Below are positions 7,186 to 13,486 of a stretch of 17,900 nucleotides of DNA, piece after piece. The stretch covers positions 1 to 17,900 of the forward strand of contig JAEWRF010000256.1 of assembly GCA_023460155.1 (NCBI GenBank), given 5' to 3'. Position 1 is the stretch's first letter. Each line of letters begins with the position of its first letter. This DNA comes from Bacillota bacterium. GTDB taxonomy: Bacteria > Bacillota > Clostridia > Oscillospirales > Acutalibacteraceae. The notes beneath the pieces were generated by a model. That model ran no database searches, had not been told where the DNA came from, and saw only the letters and a program-made list of their open reading frames with translations. The position numbers and the translations under genes were made by a program.

Positions 7186-8223
7186 ATGGCCATCACCATC
7201 AAACAGATTGCGGATCTTGCCAACGTTTCCCGGGCAACCGTCGATAAAGTGATTCATAACAGGCCCGGGGTAAAGGAAAAAACAAAAGCCAAGGTACTTA
7301 AAATCATTAAGGAAGTGGATTACCAGCCGAATATCATCGGGAAGGCACTGGTCAGCTCCAAAAAAGCAAAAAAGTTCGGCGTGATCCTTACGCCGGAATA
7401 CAATCCGTTTGTTCATGAACTGCTGCAGGGAATCCAGAAGGCAAACGAAGATTTTTCTCCGTTTGGAATCGAGATCGAAACCAAGATGCTCACAACGCTG
7501 GAACCCGCCGAACAGATCAGCATGCTGAACGATTTTTTATACCGGGGCTTTGCGGGCATCGCGGTATTCCCCCTCAATGACATTCAGGTCATTAAGCGGA
7601 TTAATCAGATCATTGAAAGCGGAATCGCGGTGGTTACCTTTAACTCGAAAGTGGAGGGGATCAACGACCTCTGCTTTGTCGGGCAGGATCATTACAAGGG
7701 AGGACGCACCGCCGCCGAGCTGCTGAATAAATTGGTCCCGCAGAAAAGCAAGGTCTGCGTCATCATCAGCTCAAAAAAGCTTTCCTGCCACACCGACCGG
7801 CTCCGCGGCTTTCAGGATAAGCTGGCCGAATGCGGAACCTCCATTCAGGTCGTCGATATAGAGGAAAACCAGGACCGCAAAGAAGACGCCTTCCAGATCA
7901 CGCTGAACAGCTGCAACAAATACCCGGATCTGGCCGGCATTTATATTTCCGGCGGCGGCGTCGGAGGAATCGGTTCGGCGTTGGACTTGATCGGTGCTTC
8001 GAAACGAATTAAAGTGGTGTGCCACGATCTGACGCCCGATTCCTGCCGGCTGCTGAAATCCGGAACCGTGGATTTCGTTCTCGGCCAGAACCCTTACGAA
8101 CAGGGCTATCAGATTCTGAAGGCGCTGTTTGACGATTTAATCATGAACACCTTGCCGAAATCACATTTTTTTGAAATCCCGATCACCGTCACAACGGAGG
8201 AACTGCTTCCTTCGGACGAATAA
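7186..8223 (+). CDS. LacI-family transcriptional regulator
   Basis: A 345-aa DNA-binding regulator. Residues 3-50 form the LacI helix-turn-helix (TIKQIADLANVSRATVDKVI, then NRPGVKEKTKAKV), followed by the hinge region (YQPNIIGKAL). From about residue 62 comes a periplasmic-binding-protein-like sugar-sensing domain (KFGVILTPEYNPFVHELLQG, GIAVFPLND, FVGQDHYKGGRTAAELL). It is encoded divergently from the ketose operon, so it most likely represses that operon until its sugar binds. The ATG at 7186 has a modest GAGG about 9 nt upstream. A strong terminator follows directly. The candidate operator is the CG palindrome at 6698-6709. Confidence 0.92.
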   Translation: MAITIKQIADLANVSRATVDKVIHNRPGVKEKTKAKVLKIIKEVDYQPNIIGKALVSSKKAKKFGVILTPEYNPFVHELLQGIQKANEDFSPFGIEIETKMLTTLEPAEQISMLNDFLYRGFAGIAVFPLNDIQVIKRINQIIESGIAVVTFNSKVEGINDLCFVGQDHYKGGRTAAELLNKLVPQKSKVCVIISSKKLSCHTDRLRGFQDKLAECGTSIQVVDIEENQDRKEDAFQITLNSCNKYPDLAGIYISGGGVGGIGSALDLIGASKRIKVVCHDLTPDSCRLLKSGTVDFVLGQNPYEQGYQILKALFDDLIMNTLPKSHFFEIPITVTTEELLPSDE

Positions 8224-8228
8224 CAATA

Positions 8229-8272
8229 AAAGCGCATCGGACCGTCTCAGGATGACTGCCGATGCGCTTTTT
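8229..8272 (+). terminator. Intrinsic terminator of the LacI-type gene
   Basis: AAAGCGCATCGG (8229-8240) pairs perfectly with CCGATGCGCTTT (8259-8270), followed by further Ts, starting 6 bp after the stop codon. Confidence 0.85.
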
Positions 8273-8286
8273 GGGCTGGAGCTGGC

Positions 8287-8309
8287 TCTCGCCTCGCGGC
8301 AGACCAAAA
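8287..8309. repeat. Direct repeat copy 1 (23 bp)
   Basis: This 23-bp unit, TCTCGC then C/T then TCGCGGCAGACCAAAA, recurs at 8506-8528 with one mismatch, 219 bp further on. Between the copies lie a tRNA-Arg 3' fragment and no coding sequence I can support. Confidence 0.7.
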
Positions 8310-8395
8310 CATCCCGCTCGCGCTTCAAACGCGTGCGCTAAGCCTGCGATTAAAAAAGACTTAATACGCGAATTGCGTCCGGACTCAGTCTGGGA

Positions 8396-8413
8396 TGCGC
8401 CCGGAGGGACTCG
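8396..8413 (-). pseudogene. tRNA-Arg 3'-end fragment
   Basis: Eighteen bases are identical to 8567-8584, the 3' acceptor and T-arm part of the intact tRNA-Arg just upstream of it in the minus direction. The rest of the tRNA is missing. On the minus strand the fragment is followed within about 45 nt by a poor hairpin (AGACT/AGTCT arms) and a T-run, which may be a decayed terminator. Confidence 0.7.
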
Positions 8414-8505
8414 GGTAGTGCTTGCCTTGCCCCGCGTCCCGCGTGCCCCTGCACAGGGAAACGAATCAGGTCTGCTATCTTGGGTCCACCGGGCTGCACC
8501 TGGGT

Positions 8506-8528
8506 TCTCGCTTCGCGGCAGACCAAAA
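8506..8528. repeat. Direct repeat copy 2 (23 bp)
   Basis: Second copy of the unit at 8287-8309, 22 of 23 bases identical. Its AAAA end runs into the tRNA-Arg terminator stem. Confidence 0.7.
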
Positions 8529-8564
8529 AAATAAGACAGAGCTTTTGCTCTGTCTTATTTTTTT
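8525..8564 (-). terminator. Bidirectional terminator of tRNA-Arg
   Basis: An 18-bp perfect stem (8525-8542 with 8547-8564) with a TTTT loop on the plus strand; it extends to 20 bp by pairing with the tRNA CCA end. A-tract and T-tract sides make it a terminator in both directions. Confidence 0.9.
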
Positions 8565-8640
8565 GGTGCGCCCGGAGGGACTCGAACCCGCGACCTTCTG
8601 ATTCGTAGTCAGACACTCTATCCAGCTGAGCTACGAGCGC
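8564..8640 (-). tRNA. tRNA-Arg (anticodon ACG), CCA encoded
   Basis: A full cloverleaf reads on the minus strand: acceptor GCGCTCG with CGGGCGC (one G-U), D-arm TAGCTCAGCTGGATAGAG, anticodon loop CTACGAA (anticodon ACG, reading CGU and, after A-to-I editing, CGC/CGA), T-arm GCGGGTTCGAGTCCCTC, discriminator A and encoded CCA (8564-8566). Confidence 0.96.
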
Positions 8641-8669
8641 ATATGCCGTCTATAAATGACAGCTTTACT

Positions 8670-8698
8670 ATTATATTAGATTGGCGGACAAAAGTCAA
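8670..8698 (-). promoter_or_regulatory. Promoter of tRNA-Arg
   Basis: Minus strand TTGACT (8693-8698), 17-nt spacer, consensus TATAAT (8670-8675), 29 bp upstream of the mature tRNA 5' end. Confidence 0.9.
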
Positions 8699-8736
8699 GG
8701 CTTTTCCACAGATTCCGGTGATTCCGGGAAAGCGCC

Positions 8737-8765
8737 TTCCCGCCCGCTCCCGAAGCGGACGGGAA
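8737..8765. repeat. GC-rich hairpin after the PG-binding lipoprotein gene
   Basis: TTCCCGCCCGCT (8737-8748) and AGCGGACGGGAA (8754-8765) form a 12-bp stem with one mismatch and a 5-nt loop, 20 bp past the stop codon at 8786. On the minus strand no T-run follows, so it may be an inefficient terminator or a message 3'-end barrier. Confidence 0.5.
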
Positions 8766-8785
8766 AACAAACCTGCCGGTCCTTC

Positions 8786-9997
8786 TTAACCCTGCGATTC
8801 CGGCGGACGCTTTTGAGCGCTGTCCGAGAACATTTTCTGCAAAGTTGCGGGATCCGCCACTCCGGTCACCGTGATTCCGTTCAGGTACTGGAAGTCCTTT
8901 ACGCTCTGCTGAGTGGCCTCTGCGTAGAGGCCGGAGGGAGCAACAAACATGTAGCCGAGCGTCTGCAGCCGCTTCTGCATCTTCAGGACGTCGTCGCCCT
9001 GCATGCCGAACTTGATCGTCTGGTTCAGGTTCAGTCCGGAGGAGGTGGAATTTGAAGAGGCGGAAGAGGAAGCAGTGCCCGAGCCCGGGGTTGAGGAGGT
9101 ATTCTGCAGCAGCTCCGGGTATACCGTTCCGGCCATAAAGCTGACGGCGTCCACCAGTTCCGAGCCCTGCAGCTGCATCAGGGAATTGTCCATCTCATAG
9201 ACCTTTCCCTTTTGTACGGCGGTCAGCTTTTTGGCTTCCGCGGATGCGGTCAGCTGGTCCTTCACACCTTTTGCACAGAAAATATACTGCGGGTTGGCAA
9301 TCTGCAGTTCGGAAACGGAATATTTGTTCTCCGAGTTGCCGGACGCGACATTGGTAAGCCCGGCGGATTCGATCAGTTTGCTCTGCAGCGTATCGCCGGT
9401 GGCGGCGGAGCCGTTCGCGTCGTAAAGATAGACGGCCGTAACCGGCTGAGTGCTCTGCGGCACCATGCGCGTAATGTCGTCAAGGGTCTGCAGCATTCCC
9501 TTTGCCATCTTCTGGCCCTTGTCGTTTCCGGTACCCGAGCCCATCAGTGCTTCCCCGACCTGTGAATAAAGACGGGCAAGATCGTCGCGGCCGGTCGCCG
9601 GCTTGAGCGTCAGGACCGTGATGCCGTCCTTGCTCATCGCATCCTTCTGCCCCGAAGTGAGAGCCGAATCGGTAAACACCAGATCCGCGCCGAGCTGTTT
9701 GATCTTGTCGGCGTCGTCGGCTGTGACGTTCGGCAGGACGGAGAGATCGCTCTGAGCGCATTCGGCACTTTTCGCCTTGAGCTGCGTCTCATAGCCGAGC
9801 GCAAGGATTACGGACGCGGTGTTCGGGGACAGGACCACAGCTCCGGCGGGCTGTTTGGAAATGGTGACGTCGCCGATGGTAACGGGATATTCCTTCACGC
9901 TCGGGCCAGTGGGAAGTGCGGCCTGATTTGCGCAGCCCGCAGCCATCCCGGCAATCAGCAGCGCGCTGAGAATCGTCGCCGCAATCTTTTTTAACAT
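8786..9997 (-). CDS. Lipoprotein: BtuF/FepB-like binding domain fused to a peptidoglycan-binding domain
   Basis: A 403-aa exported lipoprotein. Residues 1-22 form the signal peptide with lipobox MAAGC (Cys 22). From about residue 38 to 300 there is a TroA-superfamily (Peripla_BP_2) fold of the kind that binds cobalamin, haem or ferric siderophores: VVLSPNTASVILALGY, ADKIKQLGADLVFTDS, and VYEMDNSLMQLQGSELVDAV. After a Ser/Thr-rich linker, residues about 327-390 form a PG_binding_1 domain (FGMQGDDVLKMQKRLQTLGY, then GVADPATLQKMF). The usual partner permease and ATPase genes are not next to it. It follows the AAA+ ATPase gene by 27 bp, and its ATG has AAAGGAGC about 6 nt upstream. Likely anchored at the membrane-wall interface. 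Ligand and function unknown; an envelope sensor or assembly role is as plausible as transport. Confidence 0.82.
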   Translation of the reverse strand: MLKKIAATILSALLIAGMAAGCANQAALPTGPSVKEYPVTIGDVTISKQPAGAVVLSPNTASVILALGYETQLKAKSAECAQSDLSVLPNVTADDADKIKQLGADLVFTDSALTSGQKDAMSKDGITVLTLKPATGRDDLARLYSQVGEALMGSGTGNDKGQKMAKGMLQTLDDITRMVPQSTQPVTAVYLYDANGSAATGDTLQSKLIESAGLTNVASGNSENKYSVSELQIANPQYIFCAKGVKDQLTASAEAKKLTAVQKGKVYEMDNSLMQLQGSELVDAVSFMAGTVYPELLQNTSSTPGSGTASSSASSNSTSSGLNLNQTIKFGMQGDDVLKMQKRLQTLGYMFVAPSGLYAEATQQSVKDFQYLNGITVTGVADPATLQKMFSDSAQKRPPESQG

Positions 9998-10024
9998 GAT
10001 CTTGCTCCTTTCGTCGCGTACGGT

Positions 10025-11269
10025 TCAGTCCAGAGGCAGCCCGCGGCGGACGCGCGCCTCTACGAAACGGACATACTGTTTGGCGCAGCGGGGGGAACGC
10101 CCACCCCTACCGATCGCCCATCGCTCGGCTCCCGCCTCCAGCTGGGGAAGCTCAACCTTCAGCCCGCGCTGACCCGCAAGACGGCGGACGATCATCAGAA
10201 ATTCCTTCTTATCCGGAAGGCTGAAACTGATGGAGAGCCCAAACCGGTCGGCAAGCGAAAGGCTTTCCTGAATGGTGTCTCCGCGGTGGATCTCATCGCC
10301 TTCCCGGTCGGAGAAGGTCTCCCGCAGCAGATGCTTCCGGTTGGAGGTGGCGTAGATCAGCGTATTCTCCGGCCGGGCCGCAAGGCCGCCTTCCAGAACG
10401 GCTTTCAGCGAAGCGTACGTGTCGTCCTGGCGGGAGAAGGAAAGGTCGTCGATAAATATCACAAATTTCATGGGCAGGCCCGCGATCTGATCGACCAATA
10501 ACGGAAAGTCGGAGAGGGATTCCTTCGGCATTTCGATCATGCGCAGGCCCTTCGGATAATATTCGTTCAGAAGTGCTTTTACGGTGGAGGATTTACCGGT
10601 TCCCCGGTCGCCGTACAGCAGGCAGTTGTTGGCCGGCAGTCCGTTCAGGAACGCAAGCGTGTTGTCCACAGCCATTCCCCGTTGTTCCTCATAGCCCTTG
10701 AGGTCTTCCATTTGGGTCGGGTCCGGATGCGCGACCGGCGTGATCTTTCCGCCCCGCCAGATGAACGCGCGGTAGCTGGCAAACATGCCGCATCCGTTTT
10801 TGCGGTAGTAGTCCGCCAGATTTTCCGCCAGACTTCCGGCGCCGCGGAACGGTTCCGCGGGCTCGCCCGTCTTCCAGAGCGGCAGTGCCAGAGCCTCCAG
10901 TCCTTCGAAGCCGCAGCCTGTTAGAATCTTCTCCGGCGTGATGGACGCGGCGGAACGGATAATGCCGAGGTCGCGCTCCGCGGCGGAGCGCATCGAAGGG
11001 GCGAAATCCGTCTGCCCGGACGCGGCGGTCAGGGAAAAAGCGTTTTCGTCAAAGAGCGCGGTTTCCGTAAACGACTCCGTAAAATTGTCGCTTCCGTTCC
11101 GGTCGCACAGAGCGGCGAAGAAAGCGCCCCACGCGTTCAGGAACTCCTGTTCGGAGCCGCCCACGGACCAAAGAAGCCGGTAAAACGCGCCGGGGACCGT
11201 GCGCTCCAGAATCCCTTTATAAATGGAAAGCGACGCAAGCGCCATCGCTTCCTGCCTGATTTCCTTCAT
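10025..11269 (-). CDS. DUF815-family AAA+ ATPase
   Basis: A 414-aa cytoplasmic ATPase. The first 190 residues are a family-specific helical region. The AAA+ core begins near residue 200 with Walker A GDRGTGKSS (220-228) and Walker B VIFIDDLSF (270-278; D274/D275), then a sensor-like LIYATSNRKHL and an arginine-rich segment. This matches the DUF815 (PF05673) family, which is widespread and, to my knowledge, lacks a settled function. It is the first gene of a minus-strand pair with the peptidoglycan-binding lipoprotein (27-bp gap), and has its own TTGACA promoter. The ATG at 11269 has GGAG about 10 nt upstream. No fused or neighbouring nuclease or protease is present. Confidence 0.88.
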   Translation of the reverse strand: MKEIRQEAMALASLSIYKGILERTVPGAFYRLLWSVGGSEQEFLNAWGAFFAALCDRNGSDNFTESFTETALFDENAFSLTAASGQTDFAPSMRSAAERDLGIIRSAASITPEKILTGCGFEGLEALALPLWKTGEPAEPFRGAGSLAENLADYYRKNGCGMFASYRAFIWRGGKITPVAHPDPTQMEDLKGYEEQRGMAVDNTLAFLNGLPANNCLLYGDRGTGKSSTVKALLNEYYPKGLRMIEMPKESLSDFPLLVDQIAGLPMKFVIFIDDLSFSRQDDTYASLKAVLEGGLAARPENTLIYATSNRKHLLRETFSDREGDEIHRGDTIQESLSLADRFGLSISFSLPDKKEFLMIVRRLAGQRGLKVELPQLEAGAERWAIGRGGRSPRCAKQYVRFVEARVRRGLPLD

Positions 11270-11309
11270 TGTACTGATTCTCCAGTTTTTTATTGTAGGA
11301 TACCCTGTT

Positions 11310-11339
11310 ATTTTACGCTGGAACGATGTATTATGTCAA
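11310..11339 (-). promoter_or_regulatory. Promoter of the AAA+ ATPase gene
   Basis: Minus strand TTGACA (11334-11339), 18-nt spacer, TAAAAT (11310-11315), about 40 bp upstream of the start codon. Confidence 0.75.
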
Positions 11340-11357
11340 GTTGCGGGGAAAAATCGG

Positions 11358-11386
11358 TTGCGCACGATCGGCCGTTTTATTATAAT
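11358..11386 (+). promoter_or_regulatory. Promoter of the divergent lipoprotein gene
   Basis: TTGCGC (11358-11363), 17-nt spacer, consensus TATAAT (11381-11386), about 60 bp upstream of the start codon chosen at 11448. Confidence 0.75.
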
Positions 11387-11447
11387 GGAAGTGGATTTTT
11401 CAGTTTTCCTGAGGAAGATATTTCATAAATACGGAAAAGAGGACGTC

Positions 11448-12272
11448 ATGAAATTCTCAAAGCGTTGGGGAGCGGTCCTGCTGGCCGTCCTGGCAGTCCT
11501 GCCGGCCGGCGGCTGCGGCGGAAATCCGGACGCCGGGCTTTTGTTCCGCGAGGCAAAAGCAAACTCGGCACAGATCAAAAGCTGCAGCGCGACAATGGAA
11601 AGCACGCTGGTGTTTGACGTGGACGGGAAGAAGTACACCGCCCTGTTCTCCAATCAGATTCAATATACCGCGAATCCGTTCGCACTGAAATCGGTGCAGA
11701 CCTCTCAGAATGACGGCCCCCCCTCGAAGACCACCGGCTATACGGTCACGCAGGACGGCAAGCTCTGGTTCTATTGTGAAAACGGCAGCGGGTGGCAGAA
11801 ATCGGCCGTGCCCAACATGGATACCACGCCCGGCGCGCAGGTGGATATTCTGCGGCTGACCGGCTATGCGACCGGCGAAAAATACGTGCGCCGGGAAGAC
11901 CTGAATTCCCGGCAGGTCCATAAGCTGGAGCTGACGATGAGCAGCGAGGTTCTGCGCAGCATGGTGGAATCCATCGTTGCTGCCTCCGGCATGGGGAACG
12001 GCTCCAAAACCATCGTGCAGACTTTACTGGACAGCGCGCAGCCCGTCTATGCGTATGCCTACGTCGACGCGCAGTCGGGCCAGTTTGCCCGGCTGGAGTG
12101 CGACATGTCCGACGCGCTGGACGGCGTTTTCCAGAATATCGACGGGAACACAGTGAAGGTTCACGTGGAAAAGGCCTCCATTTCGGGCAATGTTACCGGC
12201 ATCGGCGCTTCCGCAGCGTTTTCCCTTCCCGCCGGTGCGGCCGCGGCTTCCTCCGTGGAGGCCAGCGGCTGA
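11448..12272 (+). CDS. Lipoprotein of unknown function (LppX/DUF6612-like)
   Basis: A 274-aa exported lipoprotein. The frame is open further upstream, but ATG at 11448 is chosen because it has AGAGGA 5 nt upstream, lies downstream of the promoter, and directly starts a signal peptide (MKFSKRWG, hydrophobic core, lipobox PAGGC with Cys about 24). The rest alternates short beta-like stretches (ATMESTLVFDVDGKKY, GYTVTQDGKLWFYCENG, PVYAYAYVDAQSGQFARLEC) in the manner of LolA/LppX-fold lipoproteins grouped in Firmicutes as DUF6612. That assignment is by style only. It ends in an Ala/Ser-rich tail and is followed by a terminator. Divergent from the AAA+ gene; a shared envelope role with the other lipoprotein is speculation. 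Confidence 0.8.
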   Translation: MKFSKRWGAVLLAVLAVLPAGGCGGNPDAGLLFREAKANSAQIKSCSATMESTLVFDVDGKKYTALFSNQIQYTANPFALKSVQTSQNDGPPSKTTGYTVTQDGKLWFYCENGSGWQKSAVPNMDTTPGAQVDILRLTGYATGEKYVRREDLNSRQVHKLELTMSSEVLRSMVESIVAASGMGNGSKTIVQTLLDSAQPVYAYAYVDAQSGQFARLECDMSDALDGVFQNIDGNTVKVHVEKASISGNVTGIGASAAFSLPAGAAAASSVEASG

Positions 12273-12296
12273 GCAAATCTCCTTTCCTTCTATGCA

Positions 12297-12331
12297 AAAA
12301 GCCCTTATCGGTTTTACCGGTAAGGGCTTTT
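12297..12331 (+). terminator. Intrinsic terminator of the lipoprotein gene
   Basis: AAAAGCCCTTA-T-CGGT pairs with ACCG-G-TAAGGGCTTTT (16 bp with one wobble, 3-nt loop), 24 bp after the stop. Its A-rich left arm also makes it usable from the minus strand, where it follows the tRNA-Ser fragment. Confidence 0.85.
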
Positions 12332-12354
12332 CTGGCGGAGACGGTGGGATTCGA
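12330..12354 (-). pseudogene. tRNA-Ser 3'-end fragment
   Basis: Twenty-five bases are identical to 12549-12573, which is the 3' acceptor, CCA and T-arm part of the intact tRNA-Ser, 219 bp away. Identity stops abruptly in the T-loop, and the rest of the tRNA is absent. Like the intact gene it is followed, in the minus direction, by a terminator hairpin. Confidence 0.8.
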
Positions 12355-12359
12355 CTCGC

Positions 12360-12430
12360 GGCGCGCTACGCGCCTTGGTCGGTCGCGGAAGATTCCCCCA
12401 CTGTGTGGGGAAAAATGTCACGGAGTGACA
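12360..12430. repeat. Cluster of three perfect 6-3-6 hairpins
   Basis: Three 15-bp palindromes share the same geometry, a 6-bp stem and 3-nt loop: GGCGCG-CTA-CGCGCC (12360-12374), CCCCAC-TGT-GTGGGG (12396-12410) and TGTCAC-GGA-GTGACA (12416-12430). The region is non-coding and sits between the tRNA-Ser fragment and the intact tRNA-Ser. It resembles REP/MITE-like extragenic palindromic elements common in clostridial genomes; I cannot count other copies from this window. Confidence 0.6.
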
Positions 12431-12511
12431 AAGAGGGGCGGAGCAGCCAGCTCTGATGTGTCACAGGCACGTCATTCATTCCCGCTCCCCTTTGAATCCC
12501 CTAAAATTGCT

Positions 12512-12550
12512 AAAAAATAACAGTCCAATCACAAGGATTGAACTGTTATT
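12512..12550 (-). terminator. Intrinsic terminator of tRNA-Ser
   Basis: On the minus strand AATAACAGTTCAATC pairs with GATTGGACTGTTATT (15 bp, one wobble, 5-nt loop) and is followed by a T-run, starting one base past the encoded CCA. Confidence 0.9.
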
Positions 12551-12551
12551 C

Positions 12552-12640
12552 TGGCGGAGACGGTGGGATTCGAACCCACGAGACCTTGCGGCCTACCTGA
12601 TTTCGAGTCAGGCCCGTTATGACCACTTCGATACGTCTCC
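12552..12640 (-). tRNA. tRNA-Ser (anticodon CGA), CCA encoded
   Basis: Minus-strand cloverleaf with perfect acceptor GGAGACG/CGTCTCC, anticodon stem CCTGA/TCAGG around loop CTCGAAA (anticodon CGA, reading UCG), a long variable arm (TAGGCCGCAAGGTCTC) as expected for tRNA-Ser, T-arm GTGGGTTCGAATCCCAC, discriminator G and encoded CCA (12552-12554). Confidence 0.97.
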
Positions 12641-12683
12641 AAAGGGATTTTACGGTTTATCTATCGATAAAACGTGCTTTATT

Positions 12684-12712
12684 ATTGTATAGGGCACCGG
12701 CAAAAAAGTCAA
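12684..12712 (-). promoter_or_regulatory. Promoter of tRNA-Ser
   Basis: Minus strand TTGACT (12707-12712), 17-nt spacer, TACAAT (12684-12689). The CTTGACTTTT block is shared with the tRNA-Arg promoter. Confidence 0.85.
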
Positions 12713-12810
12713 GCACTTTCTCAAAATTGCCCTATGGCGGTGGAGATTCGGACAGGTTGTCAGCGGACACAGCCCGTTCTGAGGTACCCTGCTTTAGTCG
12801 GCTGCATTTT

Positions 12811-12831
12811 CTTTTAAAATTCCTTTAAAAG
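12811..12831. repeat. AT-rich inverted repeat upstream of the padR promoter
   Basis: CTTTTAAA (12811-12818) and TTTAAAAG (12824-12831) are perfect 8-bp arms around 5 nt, ending 15 bp before the -35 box. It could be a regulator site or curved AT-rich DNA. The rest of 12716-12846 shows nothing I can name. Confidence 0.4.
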
Positions 12832-12846
12832 TCTATGTTATTTCTA

Positions 12847-12875
12847 TTGACAAAATTGAAAAAACGCGGTACAAC
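12847..12875 (+). promoter_or_regulatory. Promoter of the PadR-flavoprotein operon
   Basis: Consensus TTGACA (12847-12852), 17-nt spacer, TACAAC (12870-12875), about 58 bp upstream of the padR-type start codon. Confidence 0.7.
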
Positions 12876-12888
12876 TATATCACGCTAA

Positions 12889-12909
12889 TATATATCGAAG
12901 TGATATATA
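12889..12909. promoter_or_regulatory. Candidate PadR operator
   Basis: TATATATC (12889-12896) and GATATATA (12902-12909) are 8-bp arms around GAAGT, just downstream of the -10 box. An extra inverted half-site, TATATCAC (12876-12883), matches GTGATATA at 12900-12907 and overlaps the start region. PadR proteins commonly repress their own operons from such sites; binding here is inferred. Confidence 0.55.
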
Positions 12910-12933
12910 ACGGAATGATATGTGGAGGATTCT

Positions 12934-13446
12934 ATGACAGAATACATTCTGCTTGGTTTTTTAATGGATCGGGATATGACCGGATATGAAATGAAACAGC
13001 ATATGAGCATCAGCACGTCCTATTTTGTCGACGCAAGCTACGGGAGTATTTATCCGTCACTCAAGCGGCTCGGGCAAAAAGGGCTCGTCGAATTGAAGGA
13101 AACCGTGGAGAACGGAAAGCTGAAGAAAATCTATTCCATCAACGAGCAGGGAAAAGCGGAGTTTCTTAAGTGGCTGGAATCCCCGATTTTGACATCGAAT
13201 ACCGATCTTTCCTCCGCTCTGGCAAAAGTGTTCTTCTTCCGCCACCTTCCGAAGGAGAAGTCCGCTGCCCTCATCGAGCAGTGTGTCCGGGATCTTGCGT
13301 GTTACAAAAAAAGCCTTGTGGAGCTCAGGAGCAAGGTAGCGGATCAGGCGGACCCGTTTGAGCTTTGCACCCTTGATTTTGGGTTGGACTGCTATGATTT
13401 TACAATACACTGGTGCAGCGAGCATCTGCTGAATAAGGCGGAATAG
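12934..13446 (+). CDS. PadR-family transcriptional regulator
   Basis: A 170-aa regulator. The N-terminal winged helix (residues 1-80) has the PadR pattern: ILLGFLMDRDMTGYEMKQHM, then YGSIYPSLKRLGQKGLVE and KKIYSINEQGKAEFLKWL. The C-terminal half is the helical dimerisation region of the VirR-like (Vir_act_alpha_C) type. ATG at 12934 is chosen over the in-frame GTG at 12922 because GGAGG (12924-12928) lies 5 nt before it. It is the first gene before two flavodoxin-fold proteins (40 bp to the next), so it probably controls them in response to a small molecule or stress. The ligand is unknown. Confidence 0.9.
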   Translation: MTEYILLGFLMDRDMTGYEMKQHMSISTSYFVDASYGSIYPSLKRLGQKGLVELKETVENGKLKKIYSINEQGKAEFLKWLESPILTSNTDLSSALAKVFFFRHLPKEKSAALIEQCVRDLACYKKSLVELRSKVADQADPFELCTLDFGLDCYDFTIHWCSEHLLNKAE

Positions 13447-13486
13447 CCGGTGCGGCTTCATTATTAGAGAGAAAGGTGCCGATTCT

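Noticed and set aside
6876..7223. 115-codon minus-strand frame upstream of and overlapping the regulator start
   Set aside because: No ribosome-binding site or domain; it overlaps the LacI-type gene antisense.
8287..8528. CRISPR array from the repeated 23-bp unit
   Set aside because: There are only two copies, 219 bp apart, with no regular spacers and no cas genes.
8262..8616. Two open frames overlapping the tRNA-Arg region
   Set aside because: They cover a terminator, repeats and part of a tRNA; such frames around tRNA ends are common annotation artefacts.
8737..8765. Classical intrinsic terminator after the PG-binding lipoprotein
   Set aside because: The stem is good, but no T-run follows in the direction of transcription, so it is listed only as a hairpin.
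11223..11447. N-terminal extension of the plus-strand lipoprotein
   Set aside because: It would begin inside the divergent ATPase gene, upstream of the promoter, and bury the signal peptide.
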